Below, one piece after another: positions 26,880 to 36,102 of a stretch of DNA of 41,961 nt. Source of the stretch: a virus; IMG/VR virus record IMGVR_UViG_3300030061_003686, positions 2,027-43,987 of that record; one strand, given 5' to 3'. Both the position numbers and the translations under genes were made by a program. The notes below the pieces were generated by a model, which saw only the letters and a program-made list of their open reading frames with translations, had not been told where the DNA came from and searched no databases. Position 1 is the stretch's first letter. Each line of letters starts with the position of its first letter.

Positions 26880-29800
26880 TTACTTTATGAACCATCTTTT
26901 ATCATCACCTACAACGTATGCTATAAATTCTAAATAAGTCCATTGTGATTTAATTGGTAAAGGTGAACCTGTAACATCGTATCGGTTTACACCATCTATT
27001 GTTTCAGCCGCTGCTGTTGTAGTAACTATAGGTGCATCATTTTGATTAGTTTGTGCAATCCATTTAACTCCTACCATTTCACCATTTGTAGTAGGTGATG
27101 GTAATCTAACGAATAGATTTGCATTTGTTGTAGTATCAATCATTATTAATTGACCTGCAGTTGCAGTAGTGTCAGCAGTCACGATAACTGGTGTTAAACC
27201 ACCACCTGTTGGTGCCGTTGGAAGATTTGCCCATGTAGCAGTACCTGATCCATCCGTTTTTAATACTTGGTTAGCTGCACCATCAGAAGTTGGTAATGTA
27301 TATCCTGTAGTTGATTCTGATCTTATCTCTAAAAGAGGGGCAGAAATAACAGCTTTGGTTTCTTTCGCTGATATTTTAACTTCGTGTGCTGCTCCTTTTG
27401 CAATTGAATATTTCATGTACGCCTCAGCAGTATCAGCATCTGTACCTAATCTTAAATTATGTTGAACTCCAACAGAAGGATAGCGGTTAGTAGTTACATA
27501 AACCTGTGAAGTATTATCACTTGCGTTTAGTACCAAACTACTTTGGTGATCCTGTGTATTAGCATCTATAAAGCCAGCATCATATTGAATTTGGCTACCT
27601 GTTGCAACCATTCTTGAGTTAGAAGTGGCAGAGCCATCTACTCTCCATTGATATAGAGCAGAAAATAAATCGGTAGATGCTTGTGGGTAAGTCCCAGCAG
27701 ATGGATCACCTACAAATTGTTTGACCCCTTTAGCGTTAACCTGCGAATAATTAGTTTCTGATCCACCAGAAGGGCTATTGTCCCATACCATTCTAGCACC
27801 TGCATTATCTTCGTGAGTATTTAAATCAATAAAATTTGTTGTTTCTAATTCAACCGAAGTAGTTAAATTAACTGCGGTAGATCCGTTACCCATTACCTTT
27901 TGCCAATTGGCACCGGACCCTAAGTCTAAGTCAATTACGTTTGATGCTGAAACGAGATCAAAATCAATTGTATTATTATTGGACGTTAAACTGTAAAATT
28001 GTAAATCTACTCCAGATTTTCCTTTAAATAAACCTTGGCCAGCTCCAACATTGGATGCAGTATTAATTTCACCGCCACCACCACCGGTAGCCGTAATGTT
28101 TATATCTACTGCATTACCTTTGGCTGCGCCAACTAAACTTATACCTGGACCTGGTAAAAAGTTAAGAGAAGTTGCATTTCCTATTAAACCGTTTTGTATT
28201 AATATTGGAAGTTCTCCCCCTGGTGTGGAACTACCTTTAGTTTGCCAGATATACCCGGTATCATCTGCATATAAGTTAGAGGCAGGATATGTTTTACCAT
28301 CTGCTGGATATAATGGCAAATCTCTAAACCTAACAAAAGGATAAGGTTGATTTTGTTGGATACCTTCTGGGCCATCATTATTTGGATAAGTACCAACAAC
28401 ATCCAACATAGCAGTTGGTATAATTTCTGGTATTCCTTGCCCTTGGTATTGATTATACGGACTACCGTCTTTTTCAGCAAAGTCATAGCCTTGAATTCCA
28501 ATTAATACATGAGCATTATTATGATTACTTCTATCGTATAAAATATCATTTCCTGCATAAGGTCCTGCTGATGGATCATATGCCCAGCCTGTTCCTAATT
28601 GAACATCTCCACCATTAACACGATAATGAGAAGGATTAGATGTATCACTAGTTGGAGATATAAAAATATTTCCATTGACTCTAAATGCACCTTGTGCAGA
28701 GCCACCTTCTGTTAATGTATAATCCTTAGATTTATTCAAAGTTGACAAATCTTCTGTCAAAGTTGACAATGACTTCATCATACTTTCAATCGCGCTAATC
28801 TGTAAATCTAAAGCTTCTTCCTCTTCACATAGTTGCTCACATGCTCCTGGTGATGGTGCTGCGCAGTTGCAGCCTAAAGCATTAATTTGAGCAAGTACTG
28901 CATCACGTTCTTCATTAGCATCTTGTACTGCATTTTTAAGACAGGCTATGAAGTTTAGATACCAAGCTTCGTATGAAGCTCCTGAACCACTATATCCTCT
29001 CTCTAGGCTCTGATCTAAAAGTGGATCACATCCATAGAACTCGCCAGTTGTAGGATCCGAAAAGTTATTAAGCAAGTTTAATATATTATTACCGGAACTA
29101 AGACCATAATAAGATACCCAGTTAAGCAGTTCTTTTACATTTGACATATAAGGATCAAAGATACCAGGATAGTATAAATTTGCGACTGATCCTTGTGCCG
29201 ATCCAAATCCTCCACCTGATGAAGTAATACCATACTCATTTAATAAACCATACTTACCACCGCCGCTTGAATCAGGCATATCTCCTGAAAATGGGGGATT
29301 TGGATTAAAAGCTACAGCAGCAATATCTTTCCATAAAGTACTTACACCATTTGGAGTTTCTGTATCTGTTTCTAAAACATATCCGTCATGTCGGGTTCTA
29401 CCTAATAGTGTTGGTGCATATGGGTAACTTGGATCTAAATTTCTATTAACAATATCTTGTTCAACATCTGTAAAGTAAGTAGGGTTATTAGTAGATGCAT
29501 TAAATTTAGCATGTTGAGCAAGTACCGATGGCGTTGAATTCCATGCTGTAGTTTTTACGTACTGATATTCTGTCCTATCCCCTGATAGTAATAAACCAGT
29601 AGCTTCTAATTCATTGAATTCATATCCTGGCATGTTATTATCAAGATGTAGCATCGAAGAAACATTTCTCCACTGTGATAAAGGACCTACTCCAGTACCA
29701 CCAGTTTTGCCACCTTCAGGTGCAAACCACCAGTTCCATCCAAAAGTACTTGGCGCCTTTAAGTGTAGATAAAATTGTGGTTCCCCACTTTCTTGTCCGC

Positions 29801-32030
29801 CAAAATTAATTTCTCTGTTTGTTGTAAATATAGATTGATTCGTTGTTTCTAAAACATCATTTCCTAATTCAATACATTCTGTTTCTTCATTTAACGTTAA
29901 GCCTTCCGCTGCACATGTAGCACCACCCCCCTTTGTTAAATCAATATCTCCAAAGTAAATATGATTGTCTACATCACTAACCCATAAAGTTGAATTGCCT
30001 TCTCCTGCACATAGCGGATCGCTACTTTGCGGTTCTAAATATAAGCCACCTTTTTTAATTGCTACACAGCCTACAAATAAACCTGACCATTTTGTTTCTG
30101 TATTAGGAAATTCTGAGGAATATAGTACATCATTTAGATTAGCATATTCATTAATCACATCAGAGAAAACTCCGACATTCCTACTCACATTAGAAATAGT
30201 ATTATTTACTGCAACTAATCCCATGTCAATTTCAGCACCTTCATTTAAATATGATACATGCCCTAAGCTTCCATTTGCGTTAGTATCTACTTTTCTGTTT
30301 TGTACAAGTGAACCAACTGTGATAGGGAATGTTGGACCTGCTAAATCATCATTACCTGCATATGCTATTGTAGATAAGTTAACAGTTGACGCATTTTGCC
30401 CAGTTGGACTAGTTTCATCGTAAACTCTACCTACAAAAGCAGAAGCGAACTCTGTACTTTGTAAACTGTTAAAGCTATAACCTTCTACATCTATACCAAC
30501 ATATTGGCCTTTATCTGTACCTATTACCAAGTCACTCTTTGTATTAGCGACTGCCAAACCTACTTTTTGTCGAGGCTCAAACTCAGATAATCTTCTGTTA
30601 ACTAAAAGAGCATTTGCTTGACTTCCTTTTGCAATTCCACCGGTACCATCATCTACAAATAATAAACCTGTATTAACAGCGGTTATACCTGTCTCAGTTC
30701 CTTTAGCTTTTGCAAATGGAATTAATCTTTCGTTATCAACATCAGTTATTTCAACAGGATTCCCTCGCCAATTACCTACCCATAAATTTTTACTTTGGTC
30801 TATGGTAAATGCATCTTCATTTGCAGCACCATTAAATATACTGCCTGTTGTAATAGAATAATTACCACCCGTTGCAGCCGAAGTTATACCTGTAATAAAT
30901 CCTGGTGTGTTAAAGCCTGTTTCGAACCAAATAGCAGAACCGCCTAATACATTAGAGTTTCTAAAACTTGTATGATATTGCTGAGCGGTGTCCGTAAAAT
31001 TAAATCTAAAGAATTCTGTACTTGCAGCTCCAGCATCCCGACCAAATATAAATTTTTCTCCAGTATTATCAATTAATAAACCTGCTCCATTAGTAGGATC
31101 AACGAATCTTAAACTTCCGACGTTACCATTTAATGTAACAACTCTTAAGTCATTAAATATTTGGTTGTCTGTTGTATAAATGTTATTTCCTAACTGTGTA
31201 TTAGGATTAGCATTTATCCATGTTGCTCCATCCCATACTAAAACATCTCCAGCATTTAGGTTAACATATGTTACATCTGATAGTTCGTTTATTTCTGGAG
31301 AACCTTGGCTTATATTTGCTAGTGTAACTTGAGCTTCATCAAAATTATACTCAATATCTTCTGCTCCTGCTGTATCTATTGTACTCACGGTTAAAGCAGG
31401 TAAGCCTACATTAGCAGCAGTAAACCCTTTAAATGTTAAATCATTATTGCTGCCATTTGCAACCATGCCATTGTAAACCTTTTCTGATACAACAGTTCCA
31501 ATATTTTGACCATGATTAATTTCTCCTAGGCTACCAGTGTTTGTAATAAGTATTGCTTGTTCAGTATCATTCCATCCAAGTATTATACCAGGTCCAGCCG
31601 AAAGCTTTAATTCAGCACCAGCTGTTGGGGCATCAAGTAAACCATTAAAATTTGTGTCCCATGATGTTCCTAGTGGGTATTGCCAATTAGCAAGAACCTT
31701 TCCATAATTATTAGAACCTGCAATTGTAATATCAGTAAAGCCACCAATACCTCCAATTATATCCCACTGTGTTAAATCAAAAACACCGGGAGTAGTTCTT
31801 TTATTTGCTCTCCACCAAGCAAGGTGTTCTTCAGGTTCTCCTGTTGTAGGCGGTGTACCTGTAGGTTCTGCTACTTCAACAGGATGGTATACGATATTTC
31901 CTTTTTCATATCTCCTAGTAGTAACCCACGGATTAGATACCATTCTAAAATTAGTATCTACTTCTTCATTGAAAAGCTCTCTTTTAATTTCCGTTCTAAA
32001 GAGTATGTATTCTTTTAAGTTAAAAGCCAT
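26880..32030 (-). CDS. Long tail fibre protein (1716 aa)
   Basis: This is the largest complete gene here. The N-terminal residues (MAFNLKEYILFRTEIKRELF, NFRMVSNPWVTTRRYEKGNI) probably attach to the baseplate. The body is a long run of Asn/Gly/Thr-rich beta sequence with recurring phrases such as VLVWDGATWINANP and LWVSDVDNHIYFGDIDL. Residues of about 1030-1100 form a helical insert with a Cys cluster (GCNCAAPSPGACEQLCEEEE). Near residue 1610 is TGYTLPTSDGAANQVLKTDG, a phrase common in Flavobacteria-type fibre proteins. The C-terminal 100 residues form a compact beta domain ending DDKRWFIK. No endosialidase-type chaperone domain was seen. The leader has a variant promoter box. Confidence 0.8.
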   Translation of the reverse strand: MAFNLKEYILFRTEIKRELFNEEVDTNFRMVSNPWVTTRRYEKGNIVYHPVEVAEPTGTPPTTGEPEEHLAWWRANKRTTPGVFDLTQWDIIGGIGGFTDITIAGSNNYGKVLANWQYPLGTSWDTNFNGLLDAPTAGAELKLSAGPGIILGWNDTEQAILITNTGSLGEINHGQNIGTVVSEKVYNGMVANGSNNDLTFKGFTAANVGLPALTVSTIDTAGAEDIEYNFDEAQVTLANISQGSPEINELSDVTYVNLNAGDVLVWDGATWINANPNTQLGNNIYTTDNQIFNDLRVVTLNGNVGSLRFVDPTNGAGLLIDNTGEKFIFGRDAGAASTEFFRFNFTDTAQQYHTSFRNSNVLGGSAIWFETGFNTPGFITGITSAATGGNYSITTGSIFNGAANEDAFTIDQSKNLWVGNWRGNPVEITDVDNERLIPFAKAKGTETGITAVNTGLLFVDDGTGGIAKGSQANALLVNRRLSEFEPRQKVGLAVANTKSDLVIGTDKGQYVGIDVEGYSFNSLQSTEFASAFVGRVYDETSPTGQNASTVNLSTIAYAGNDDLAGPTFPITVGSLVQNRKVDTNANGSLGHVSYLNEGAEIDMGLVAVNNTISNVSRNVGVFSDVINEYANLNDVLYSSEFPNTETKWSGLFVGCVAIKKGGLYLEPQSSDPLCAGEGNSTLWVSDVDNHIYFGDIDLTKGGGATCAAEGLTLNEETECIELGNDVLETTNQSIFTTNREINFGGQESGEPQFYLHLKAPSTFGWNWWFAPEGGKTGGTGVGPLSQWRNVSSMLHLDNNMPGYEFNELEATGLLLSGDRTEYQYVKTTAWNSTPSVLAQHAKFNASTNNPTYFTDVEQDIVNRNLDPSYPYAPTLLGRTRHDGYVLETDTETPNGVSTLWKDIAAVAFNPNPPFSGDMPDSSGGGKYGLLNEYGITSSGGGFGSAQGSVANLYYPGIFDPYMSNVKELLNWVSYYGLSSGNNILNLLNNFSDPTTGEFYGCDPLLDQSLERGYSGSGASYEAWYLNFIACLKNAVQDANEERDAVLAQINALGCNCAAPSPGACEQLCEEEEALDLQISAIESMMKSLSTLTEDLSTLNKSKDYTLTEGGSAQGAFRVNGNIFISPTSDTSNPSHYRVNGGDVQLGTGWAYDPSAGPYAGNDILYDRSNHNNAHVLIGIQGYDFAEKDGSPYNQYQGQGIPEIIPTAMLDVVGTYPNNDGPEGIQQNQPYPFVRFRDLPLYPADGKTYPASNLYADDTGYIWQTKGSSTPGGELPILIQNGLIGNATSLNFLPGPGISLVGAAKGNAVDINITATGGGGGEINTASNVGAGQGLFKGKSGVDLQFYSLTSNNNTIDFDLVSASNVIDLDLGSGANWQKVMGNGSTAVNLTTSVELETTNFIDLNTHEDNAGARMVWDNSPSGGSETNYSQVNAKGVKQFVGDPSAGTYPQASTDLFSALYQWRVDGSATSNSRMVATGSQIQYDAGFIDANTQDHQSSLVLNASDNTSQVYVTTNRYPSVGVQHNLRLGTDADTAEAYMKYSIAKGAAHEVKISAKETKAVISAPLLEIRSESTTGYTLPTSDGAANQVLKTDGSGTATWANLPTAPTGGGLTPVIVTADTTATAGQLIMIDTTTNANLFVRLPSPTTNGEMVGVKWIAQTNQNDAPIVTTTAAAETIDGVNRYDVTGSPLPIKSQWTYLEFIAYVVGDDKRWFIK

Positions 32031-32044
32031 TTACTTAAGTTATT

Positions 32045-32053
32045 TTTATATTT
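32045..32053 (-). promoter_or_regulatory. Variant late-promoter-like box before the long fibre gene
   Basis: The minus strand reads AAATATAAA, ending 14 nt before the fibre ATG, within AATAAATATAAAAA. It is one base-step shorter than the usual AATATATAA, so it is a weaker match, but spacing agrees with the others. Confidence 0.35.
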
Positions 32054-32054
32054 A

Positions 32055-32687
32055 TTAGTTAGTGCTAGAATCAACATCCGGTGGATACTGGCTAATATTA
32101 ATATTATTATATGGAAAATGATCAGGTTCTTCGTCATTGCCACTAAAGCTACTATCATAATTTCTAATGTTTACGAACGCCTCACGTAAAGATTTAAGCC
32201 ACCATGTATTTTCTGACCATCCTGGTTCAGCATAACACGGTGAATAAATTCCAGTTACATAGATATATTTTAATTCATTATAGAATGCTAAATATTCTGC
32301 TATGCTTTTATTAATAAAATCTTTCTGTCTATCTTTAAATACTTTTCTTTGTGTATTTCTTTGACCATCAAACGATGCACCTTGTATAAGTTGAAATTTA
32401 TCAGCACTTAATACATCTATTGCTTTATAGTTTGTATTAAAATCATAAGTATCACTGTCAGCTCTAAAGAATGTTATACCACCAAGATCACCTAAAAAAC
32501 AATTGTCGATTCTTGTATAGTTTTCATCCCAATGTTTTTGCATTGCATCAACGTCGCTAAAATCATAATACTCATGTCTAACTCTATCAAAGAAGTCAAT
32601 CTTGATATCGGTAGAATAAATTCTATTCTTTTTAAGATACTTGAAAAAATCTAATGCTAACTTAAAACTTAAGGCTTCAATAATCAC
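32055..32687 (-). CDS. 210-aa protein of unknown function, GTG start
   Basis: The start is GTG at 32685-32687. An ATG 10 bases upstream is in another frame and stops after four codons. The sequence (ALSFKLALDFFKYLKKNRIY; FFDRVRHEYYDFSDVDAMQK; FINKSIAEYLAFYNELKYIY) is Tyr/Phe/Asp-rich and mixed helix/strand, with a disordered end rich in Asn, Pro and Ser. No catalytic motif is obvious. It lies between dCMP deaminase and the long fibre. A promoter-like box lies 16 nt upstream, which groups it with the late genes; a virion or assembly role is possible. Confidence 0.6.
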   Translation of the reverse strand: MIIEALSFKLALDFFKYLKKNRIYSTDIKIDFFDRVRHEYYDFSDVDAMQKHWDENYTRIDNCFLGDLGGITFFRADSDTYDFNTNYKAIDVLSADKFQLIQGASFDGQRNTQRKVFKDRQKDFINKSIAEYLAFYNELKYIYVTGIYSPCYAEPGWSENTWWLKSLREAFVNIRNYDSSFSGNDEEPDHFPYNNINISQYPPDVDSSTN

Positions 32688-32703
32688 TGGGCAGACATTT
32701 TGT

Positions 32704-32713
32704 TTTATATATT
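32704..32713 (-). promoter_or_regulatory. Late-promoter-like box before the 210-aa gene
   Basis: The minus strand reads AATATATAAA, ending 16 nt before the GTG start. Sequence and spacing are identical to the box at the amidoligase gene. It lies in the 49-bp gap after dCMP deaminase, where metabolic genes give way to fibre genes. Confidence 0.5.
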
Positions 32714-32736
32714 CAACCCAACAACAATTGTATTAT

Positions 32737-33198
32737 TTAAAACTCCTTAAGAATCATATCGTGAATGTTACCTGATTTGACTTTACATTTGTCAAATATT
32801 TCAAGGTGAGAGGTTTCTCTATACTCCTGTAGCCAATAAACATGCTTAAAGCCTGCATTGATTAAAATCTTTGTACACATTATACATGGTGATAGAGTTA
32901 ATAGAACATAATAATTTTCTGGATCATGTTCTTTAAATTTAGCAATCATATTTACTTCGGCGTGGATAAAGCCACTATGCCCGGGCTCTAAAGAATCTTC
33001 TTCTGTACCCGTGCTCTCATTTTCTCCTGCACCTGCATATGATCCATTATAGCCAAAGGATGCTATTTTACTAAAGTCTTTTTTGAGAGTCATACAACCA
33101 ACTTTGGTTGTGGAAGAAACCGATAGGTTACTAATGCTTAATAAGATATCTTTAAAAGTATCTAATTTTAATTGAAGTCGTCGAATCTTGGTATCCAT
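32737..33198 (-). CDS. dCMP/cytidine deaminase-family protein
   Basis: The protein is 153 aa and most likely deaminates dCMP to dUMP, feeding dTTP synthesis during phage replication. Zinc ligands are visible: H79 with E81 (FIHAEVNMI) as ligand and proton donor, and C105/C108 in TLSPCIMCTK. KVGCMTLKKDFSKIASFGYN at residues 32-51 is the substrate-side strand pattern of the family. It overlaps the preceding HAD gene by 31 bp, and a downstream ATG in this gene is not apparent, so the long overlap seems real. It is probably co-transcribed with the HAD and 105-aa genes. Confidence 0.85.
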   Translation of the reverse strand: MDTKIRRLQLKLDTFKDILLSISNLSVSSTTKVGCMTLKKDFSKIASFGYNGSYAGAGENESTGTEEDSLEPGHSGFIHAEVNMIAKFKEHDPENYYVLLTLSPCIMCTKILINAGFKHVYWLQEYRETSHLEIFDKCKVKSGNIHDMILKEF

Positions 33199-33731
33199 TT
33201 TTGCTTAATCAGTTTAGCTTTCATTTTAATAGTTGGATCCTCTTTAGCTAATTGGTTTGCTAATCTGATGTTTTCAGAATCGTCGTCATAGAATTCAAAA
33301 TTAGTGAATCCCATATCAACGAATCTTTCAAACGCCTGCTTTTTCTTTTCGGCAGTTGAACCAGTAAACCCTAAATCAGGATCGTTAATTGCATATATGT
33401 AATTACAGTTGATATGTACATCGTTATGCGAAAGAAATTCACATATGATATCTTTATCATCTCTTGCTGTAATGACTCCAACTGGAGTACCTTTTCTAAC
33501 TGCTCTTCTGAGAATTTCAAAAACCCATTCAATAGTCTTTCCTGCTTTAAGAATTTCTAAATCTTTAAAGTCTGAATAATCTAACTTATGATGAGGTTCA
33601 GATTTGTAATGATTAAATTCTTGTGGGGTTAAAGAAAACCATTTCCTAGTTTTAGTATCATATACCTTTATTTTTGATTTTGTAACAACCAAGGTATCAT
33701 CTACGTCAAATATTTTAATCTTGTTTCCCAT
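33168..33731 (-). CDS. HAD-superfamily phosphatase (187 aa)
   Basis: The catalytic pair is D9 and D11 in KIKIFDVDDTLVV, motif II is VITARDDKD around residue 88, a lysine lies near 129-131, and the acidic motif is EFYDDDSENI at 147-156. The spacing between motifs is that of a small capless HAD phosphatase. The substrate could be a nucleotide, a 5'- or 3'-phosphorylated end, or a small metabolite. Its 3' end overlaps the dCMP deaminase start, which hints at a nucleotide role. It is distinct from the PNKP-like HAD at 40178. Confidence 0.75.
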   Translation of the reverse strand: MGNKIKIFDVDDTLVVTKSKIKVYDTKTRKWFSLTPQEFNHYKSEPHHKLDYSDFKDLEILKAGKTIEWVFEILRRAVRKGTPVGVITARDDKDIICEFLSHNDVHINCNYIYAINDPDLGFTGSTAEKKKQAFERFVDMGFTNFEFYDDDSENIRLANQLAKEDPTIKMKAKLIKQKWIPRFDDFN

Positions 33732-33755
33732 ATATTATTTATCAGAAAGATCTCT

Positions 33756-34073
33756 CTATTCTTTTAATCTTTTCAAAAGCAGAGTTACTTCCATACAGTG
33801 TTCATATTGTTCAGTCAGAATATAATGTTGTAATGCAGCATTAAGATTATCTTCCCATACACAGCTTGGAGAACCAAACATAAATTCAGAATCTCCTAAT
33901 AATGCAAGTAGAATATAATCATCATCTAATTTATTATCAAGAATCTCTGTTATCTTTCTTACTAATTTTGCATACATAAAATCTTCAAACTGACTGAAGA
34001 TGTCAATAAACTCATACGTACTACTGTATTCCAAAATTGGAATTTGTTCTCCTTCTACTAATCTATATTTCAT
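33756..34073 (-). CDS. 105-aa acidic helical protein
   Basis: The protein starts MKYRLVEGEQIPILEYSSTY. It is acidic and mostly helical (FIDIFSQFEDFMYAKLVRKI, ALQHYILTEQYEHCMEVTLL) with no catalytic or membrane signature. A gene of comparable length and helical character is the 96-aa gene at 35812 (both end in a Leu/Lys helix after a tyrosine-rich E-Y-E/H-x-C segment: YEHCMEVTLLLKRL versus [14 protein letters not shown]), so these two may be paralogues. A terminator-like hairpin lies 24 bp upstream. Function unknown. Confidence 0.6.
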   Translation of the reverse strand: MKYRLVEGEQIPILEYSSTYEFIDIFSQFEDFMYAKLVRKITEILDNKLDDDYILLALLGDSEFMFGSPSCVWEDNLNAALQHYILTEQYEHCMEVTLLLKRLKE

Positions 34074-34097
34074 CTCTTATATATTTTAATACGGTTA

Positions 34098-34129
34098 AAA
34101 CCTAGTCCCACTAGAGGTGAGACTGGTTT
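34098..34129 (-). terminator. Hairpin terminator after the DNA ligase gene
   Basis: On the minus strand AAACCAGTCTCAC (34129-34117) pairs with GTGGGACTAGGTTT (34111-34098). This gives 13 bp with one bulged base and one G-U pair, and a 5-nt loop CTCTA. The stem is followed by TTTTAA. It is the most G/C-rich intergenic hairpin noticed here and sits 25 bp after the ligase stop. Confidence 0.65.
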
Positions 34130-34154
34130 CTTCCACATTATGTATTTGTACTCT

Positions 34155-35444
34155 TTATACTGTTCGGCCGTTTTCATATACAAATTTAATAACCGGAAAG
34201 CGTAAGCTATATCCACCGCTTTGGTTTTGGCTTTCTTCAAAGTATTGTACCGTTACCGTCTTACCTAAAATAGCATTTGGGTTTTTGTGGTAATGTTCTC
34301 TTTCTTCTTTAGAAAAACCGGATCCTACACTCACTAGGCAGCCTTTATGTTCTATGATTATATTTCTAAGAACTTCTTTTTCTACTTCAGAACCGTTTTC
34401 AATCCATCTCATATTCCCCATCTGAATATCTTTTACTTCATACTCTTCATCGTGGAATTTTTTAACCTTGAGTAGATTCCAACCTCTCTTACCTTCATAG
34501 TCAGAATTCTTTCTTACCATTATTCCTTCGAATCCTTGGTCTTCAGCATCTTTTACCATTTCGGCAAATCGGTCTTCAGTTTTTACAATCTCTTGATCAA
34601 TTACTTCGATATAAGTTCCATCACCTACAATTTCTTTAGCCTTTTGGATCCTATCTCCTAGAGGATTACCTTCTCCTTTAGCATTATCGAATTCTTCGAT
34701 GGTTAAGTAATCAAAAACAAGGTACTTAGGATTCTCTATAGTATGATCCTTTCTTCGAATCTGTTTCATAATGCCTTGGAAATCTTCTTTACCGTTTTCG
34801 TCGACCATACAGATCTCTCCGTCTAATACAAAGTTGCCAGGTAAGAGTTTTACTTCTCCTAATATTTTTCCTAGAGTTTCAATTTCTTTACCGTTCCTTG
34901 AATAAGCTGTTACATCAGAACCTTCTTTTCTGATTAAGCAACGGATACCGTCCAATTTTCTGGATCCAAACCATTCCTCATTTTCTAAATCTACTCTCTT
35001 TGGAGAATAGTTATTTGCCAGAGCAACCTTAAATGTAGGTATACACCCAGGGATTACTTTGTTGATTGACCGTCCGTTAGCTCGGATCTTAAGGTCTCTA
35101 TCAATGATTCTGTAAATTAAGTCGTGGTATTGTTCAGGTAAGTTGGATATAAACCCATTAACATTAGCGATTGCTGCATGCCCGGTTATAGTCCTTTGCT
35201 CTAATGCATCCAAGAGATAGAATAAATCTTGGTACCCGTCCGATTGTAATTCTGGATGCTTTCTTAATACTCTTACATGTACACCGTACTTTTTGTACCA
35301 GTTGTAAGTATACTTCAGTACCTTTACAATGAATGGATCGTTTGAATACTTTTTAAGAATTTCGAGTTTTACATTGTTTGAACTCGTGGCTTCCATTTCT
35401 TGAATGAATTCTTGTAGCCTGTCTAGATTTTGGATAAATGTCAT
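34155..35444 (-). CDS. ATP-dependent DNA ligase
   Basis: The enzyme seals nicks in DNA with ATP, acting in phage replication and repair. Nucleotidyltransferase motifs are in order: motif I GSRKLDGIRCL with the AMP-accepting K163, motif Ia near TAYSRNGKEI (residues 179-188), motif III FVLDGEI (about 205-211), motif IIIa YLVFDYL (241-247), motif IV GFEGIMVRK (304-312) and motif V LLKVKK (324-329). About 150 N-terminal residues form a helical DNA-binding part, and an OB-type domain follows motif V. At 429 aa it is a little shorter than T4 gp30 (487 aa). The leader holds the 85-bp repeated element, and a hairpin terminator follows the gene, so it appears to be a one-gene unit. Confidence 0.9.
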   Translation of the reverse strand: MTFIQNLDRLQEFIQEMEATSSNNVKLEILKKYSNDPFIVKVLKYTYNWYKKYGVHVRVLRKHPELQSDGYQDLFYLLDALEQRTITGHAAIANVNGFISNLPEQYHDLIYRIIDRDLKIRANGRSINKVIPGCIPTFKVALANNYSPKRVDLENEEWFGSRKLDGIRCLIRKEGSDVTAYSRNGKEIETLGKILGEVKLLPGNFVLDGEICMVDENGKEDFQGIMKQIRRKDHTIENPKYLVFDYLTIEEFDNAKGEGNPLGDRIQKAKEIVGDGTYIEVIDQEIVKTEDRFAEMVKDAEDQGFEGIMVRKNSDYEGKRGWNLLKVKKFHDEEYEVKDIQMGNMRWIENGSEVEKEVLRNIIIEHKGCLVSVGSGFSKEEREHYHKNPNAILGKTVTVQYFEESQNQSGGYSLRFPVIKFVYENGRTV

Positions 35445-35462
35445 ATTTTTATTGTTTCCGTT

Positions 35463-35547
35463 GTTATTTAATTATATTTAAATATAATCAATTTTATTGG
35501 GAAAAAAAAATTTTTGCACAACTTTTTTTAAAAAGTTATTAACAATT
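35463..35547 (-). repeat. 85-bp repeated regulatory element, copy 1 (before DNA ligase)
   Basis: This copy aligns without gaps to 41211-41295 with 76 of 85 bases identical. It contains a perfect 18-bp palindrome ATTATATTTAAATATAAT (35471-35488), a C/T-run (CCCAAT after a T-tract on the minus strand), and an 18-bp near-perfect inverted repeat AACTTTTTTTAAAAAGTT (35520-35537) beside GTTATTAACAATT. It starts just after the preceding gene stops and ends 18 nt before the ligase ATG. A promoter cassette for early or middle genes, perhaps with a built-in weak terminator, is the likely role. Confidence 0.75.
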
Positions 35548-35549
35548 TA

Positions 35550-35771
35550 TTACTTATCCTTATTCTTCTTATCTTCTCTACTTTGTTTGCCAATTTCTGC
35601 AAGTTGTTTCCACATAGAGTCGTCTTCTGATGTTTTCTTTACTGTACCATTCTTTGAACCGATACTTACACCAAAGTAAAATATCCTCCATTTAACAAGT
35701 ACTGCTAATAAAACAAATGTTCCTAACCAATGCCAAAAACTACTAAAGATAAATTCTAAAACGTCTTTCAT
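35550..35771 (-). CDS. Single-pass membrane protein (73 aa)
   Basis: The protein starts MKDVLEFIFSSFWHWLGTFV and has one membrane segment at about residues 8-34 (FWHWLGTFVLLAVLVKWRIF, then YFGVSI). A hydrophilic, Lys/Asp-rich cytoplasmic tail follows (MWKQLAEIGKQSREDKKNKD). Size and layout would fit a holin-accessory or superinfection-type protein, but there is no direct evidence. It lies downstream of the DnaJ operon after a variant promoter-like box, and immediately before copy 1 of the 85-bp element. Confidence 0.6.
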   Translation of the reverse strand: MKDVLEFIFSSFWHWLGTFVLLAVLVKWRIFYFGVSIGSKNGTVKKTSEDDSMWKQLAEIGKQSREDKKNKDK

Positions 35772-35785
35772 ATTTAATTTTTATT

Positions 35786-35794
35786 ATTATATAA
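35786..35794 (-). promoter_or_regulatory. Variant late-promoter-like box before the 73-aa membrane protein
   Basis: The minus strand reads TTATATAAT, ending 14 nt before the ATG at 35771. It differs from the common box by one base, and spacing agrees. Confidence 0.35.
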
Positions 35795-35811
35795 GAAAAT
35801 TTGTATTTTGT

Positions 35812-36102
35812 TTAAGTATTAGCTATCATCTTTAATAGCTTATCTAAATCTCCACACTTTTCGTATTCTTCTCTATCCTTAAAATAGTTGATAAGTTTAT
35901 TTAGACCTCTAAGTTTTATTTGAGTATCTTGCCCGTGAGATAGCATCTCTTCTGGGGATTCGACTAATGCTTTATAGCATAGTCTATAATAATGATCTAT
36001 TGAATCAGTCTCTAACTTGTCTAAAAACTTTTTAATATTATTTAAATCTTCTCCTTCAAATTCTTGATTTTCGAAGTCATCCCAGTTATCCATCCTTTTC
36101 AT
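35812..36102 (-). CDS. 96-aa acidic helical protein after DnaJ
   Basis: Its start overlaps the DnaJ gene by 17 bp; a second in-frame ATG three codons in would still overlap. The protein is acidic at the N-terminus ([20 protein letters not shown]) and helical afterwards ([20 protein letters not shown]), ending [17 protein letters not shown]. The end resembles that of the 105-aa protein at 33756. Tight overlap with the chaperone suggests linked expression. No family is recognised. Confidence 0.6.
   Translation of the reverse strand: MKRMDNWDDFENQEFEGEDLNNIKKFLDKLETDSIDHYYRLCYKALVESPEEMLSHGQDTQIKLRGLNKLINYFKDREEYEKCGDLDKLLKMIANT

Noticed and set aside
29965-30423. Plus-strand open frame of 152 codons
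   Set aside because: It is antisense to the long tail fibre and has no leader or promoter-like box.
34077-34085. AATATATAA box before the 105-aa gene
   Set aside because: It ends only 3 nt before the ATG, so a transcript from it would begin inside the gene; it is probably chance A/T sequence or acts otherwise.
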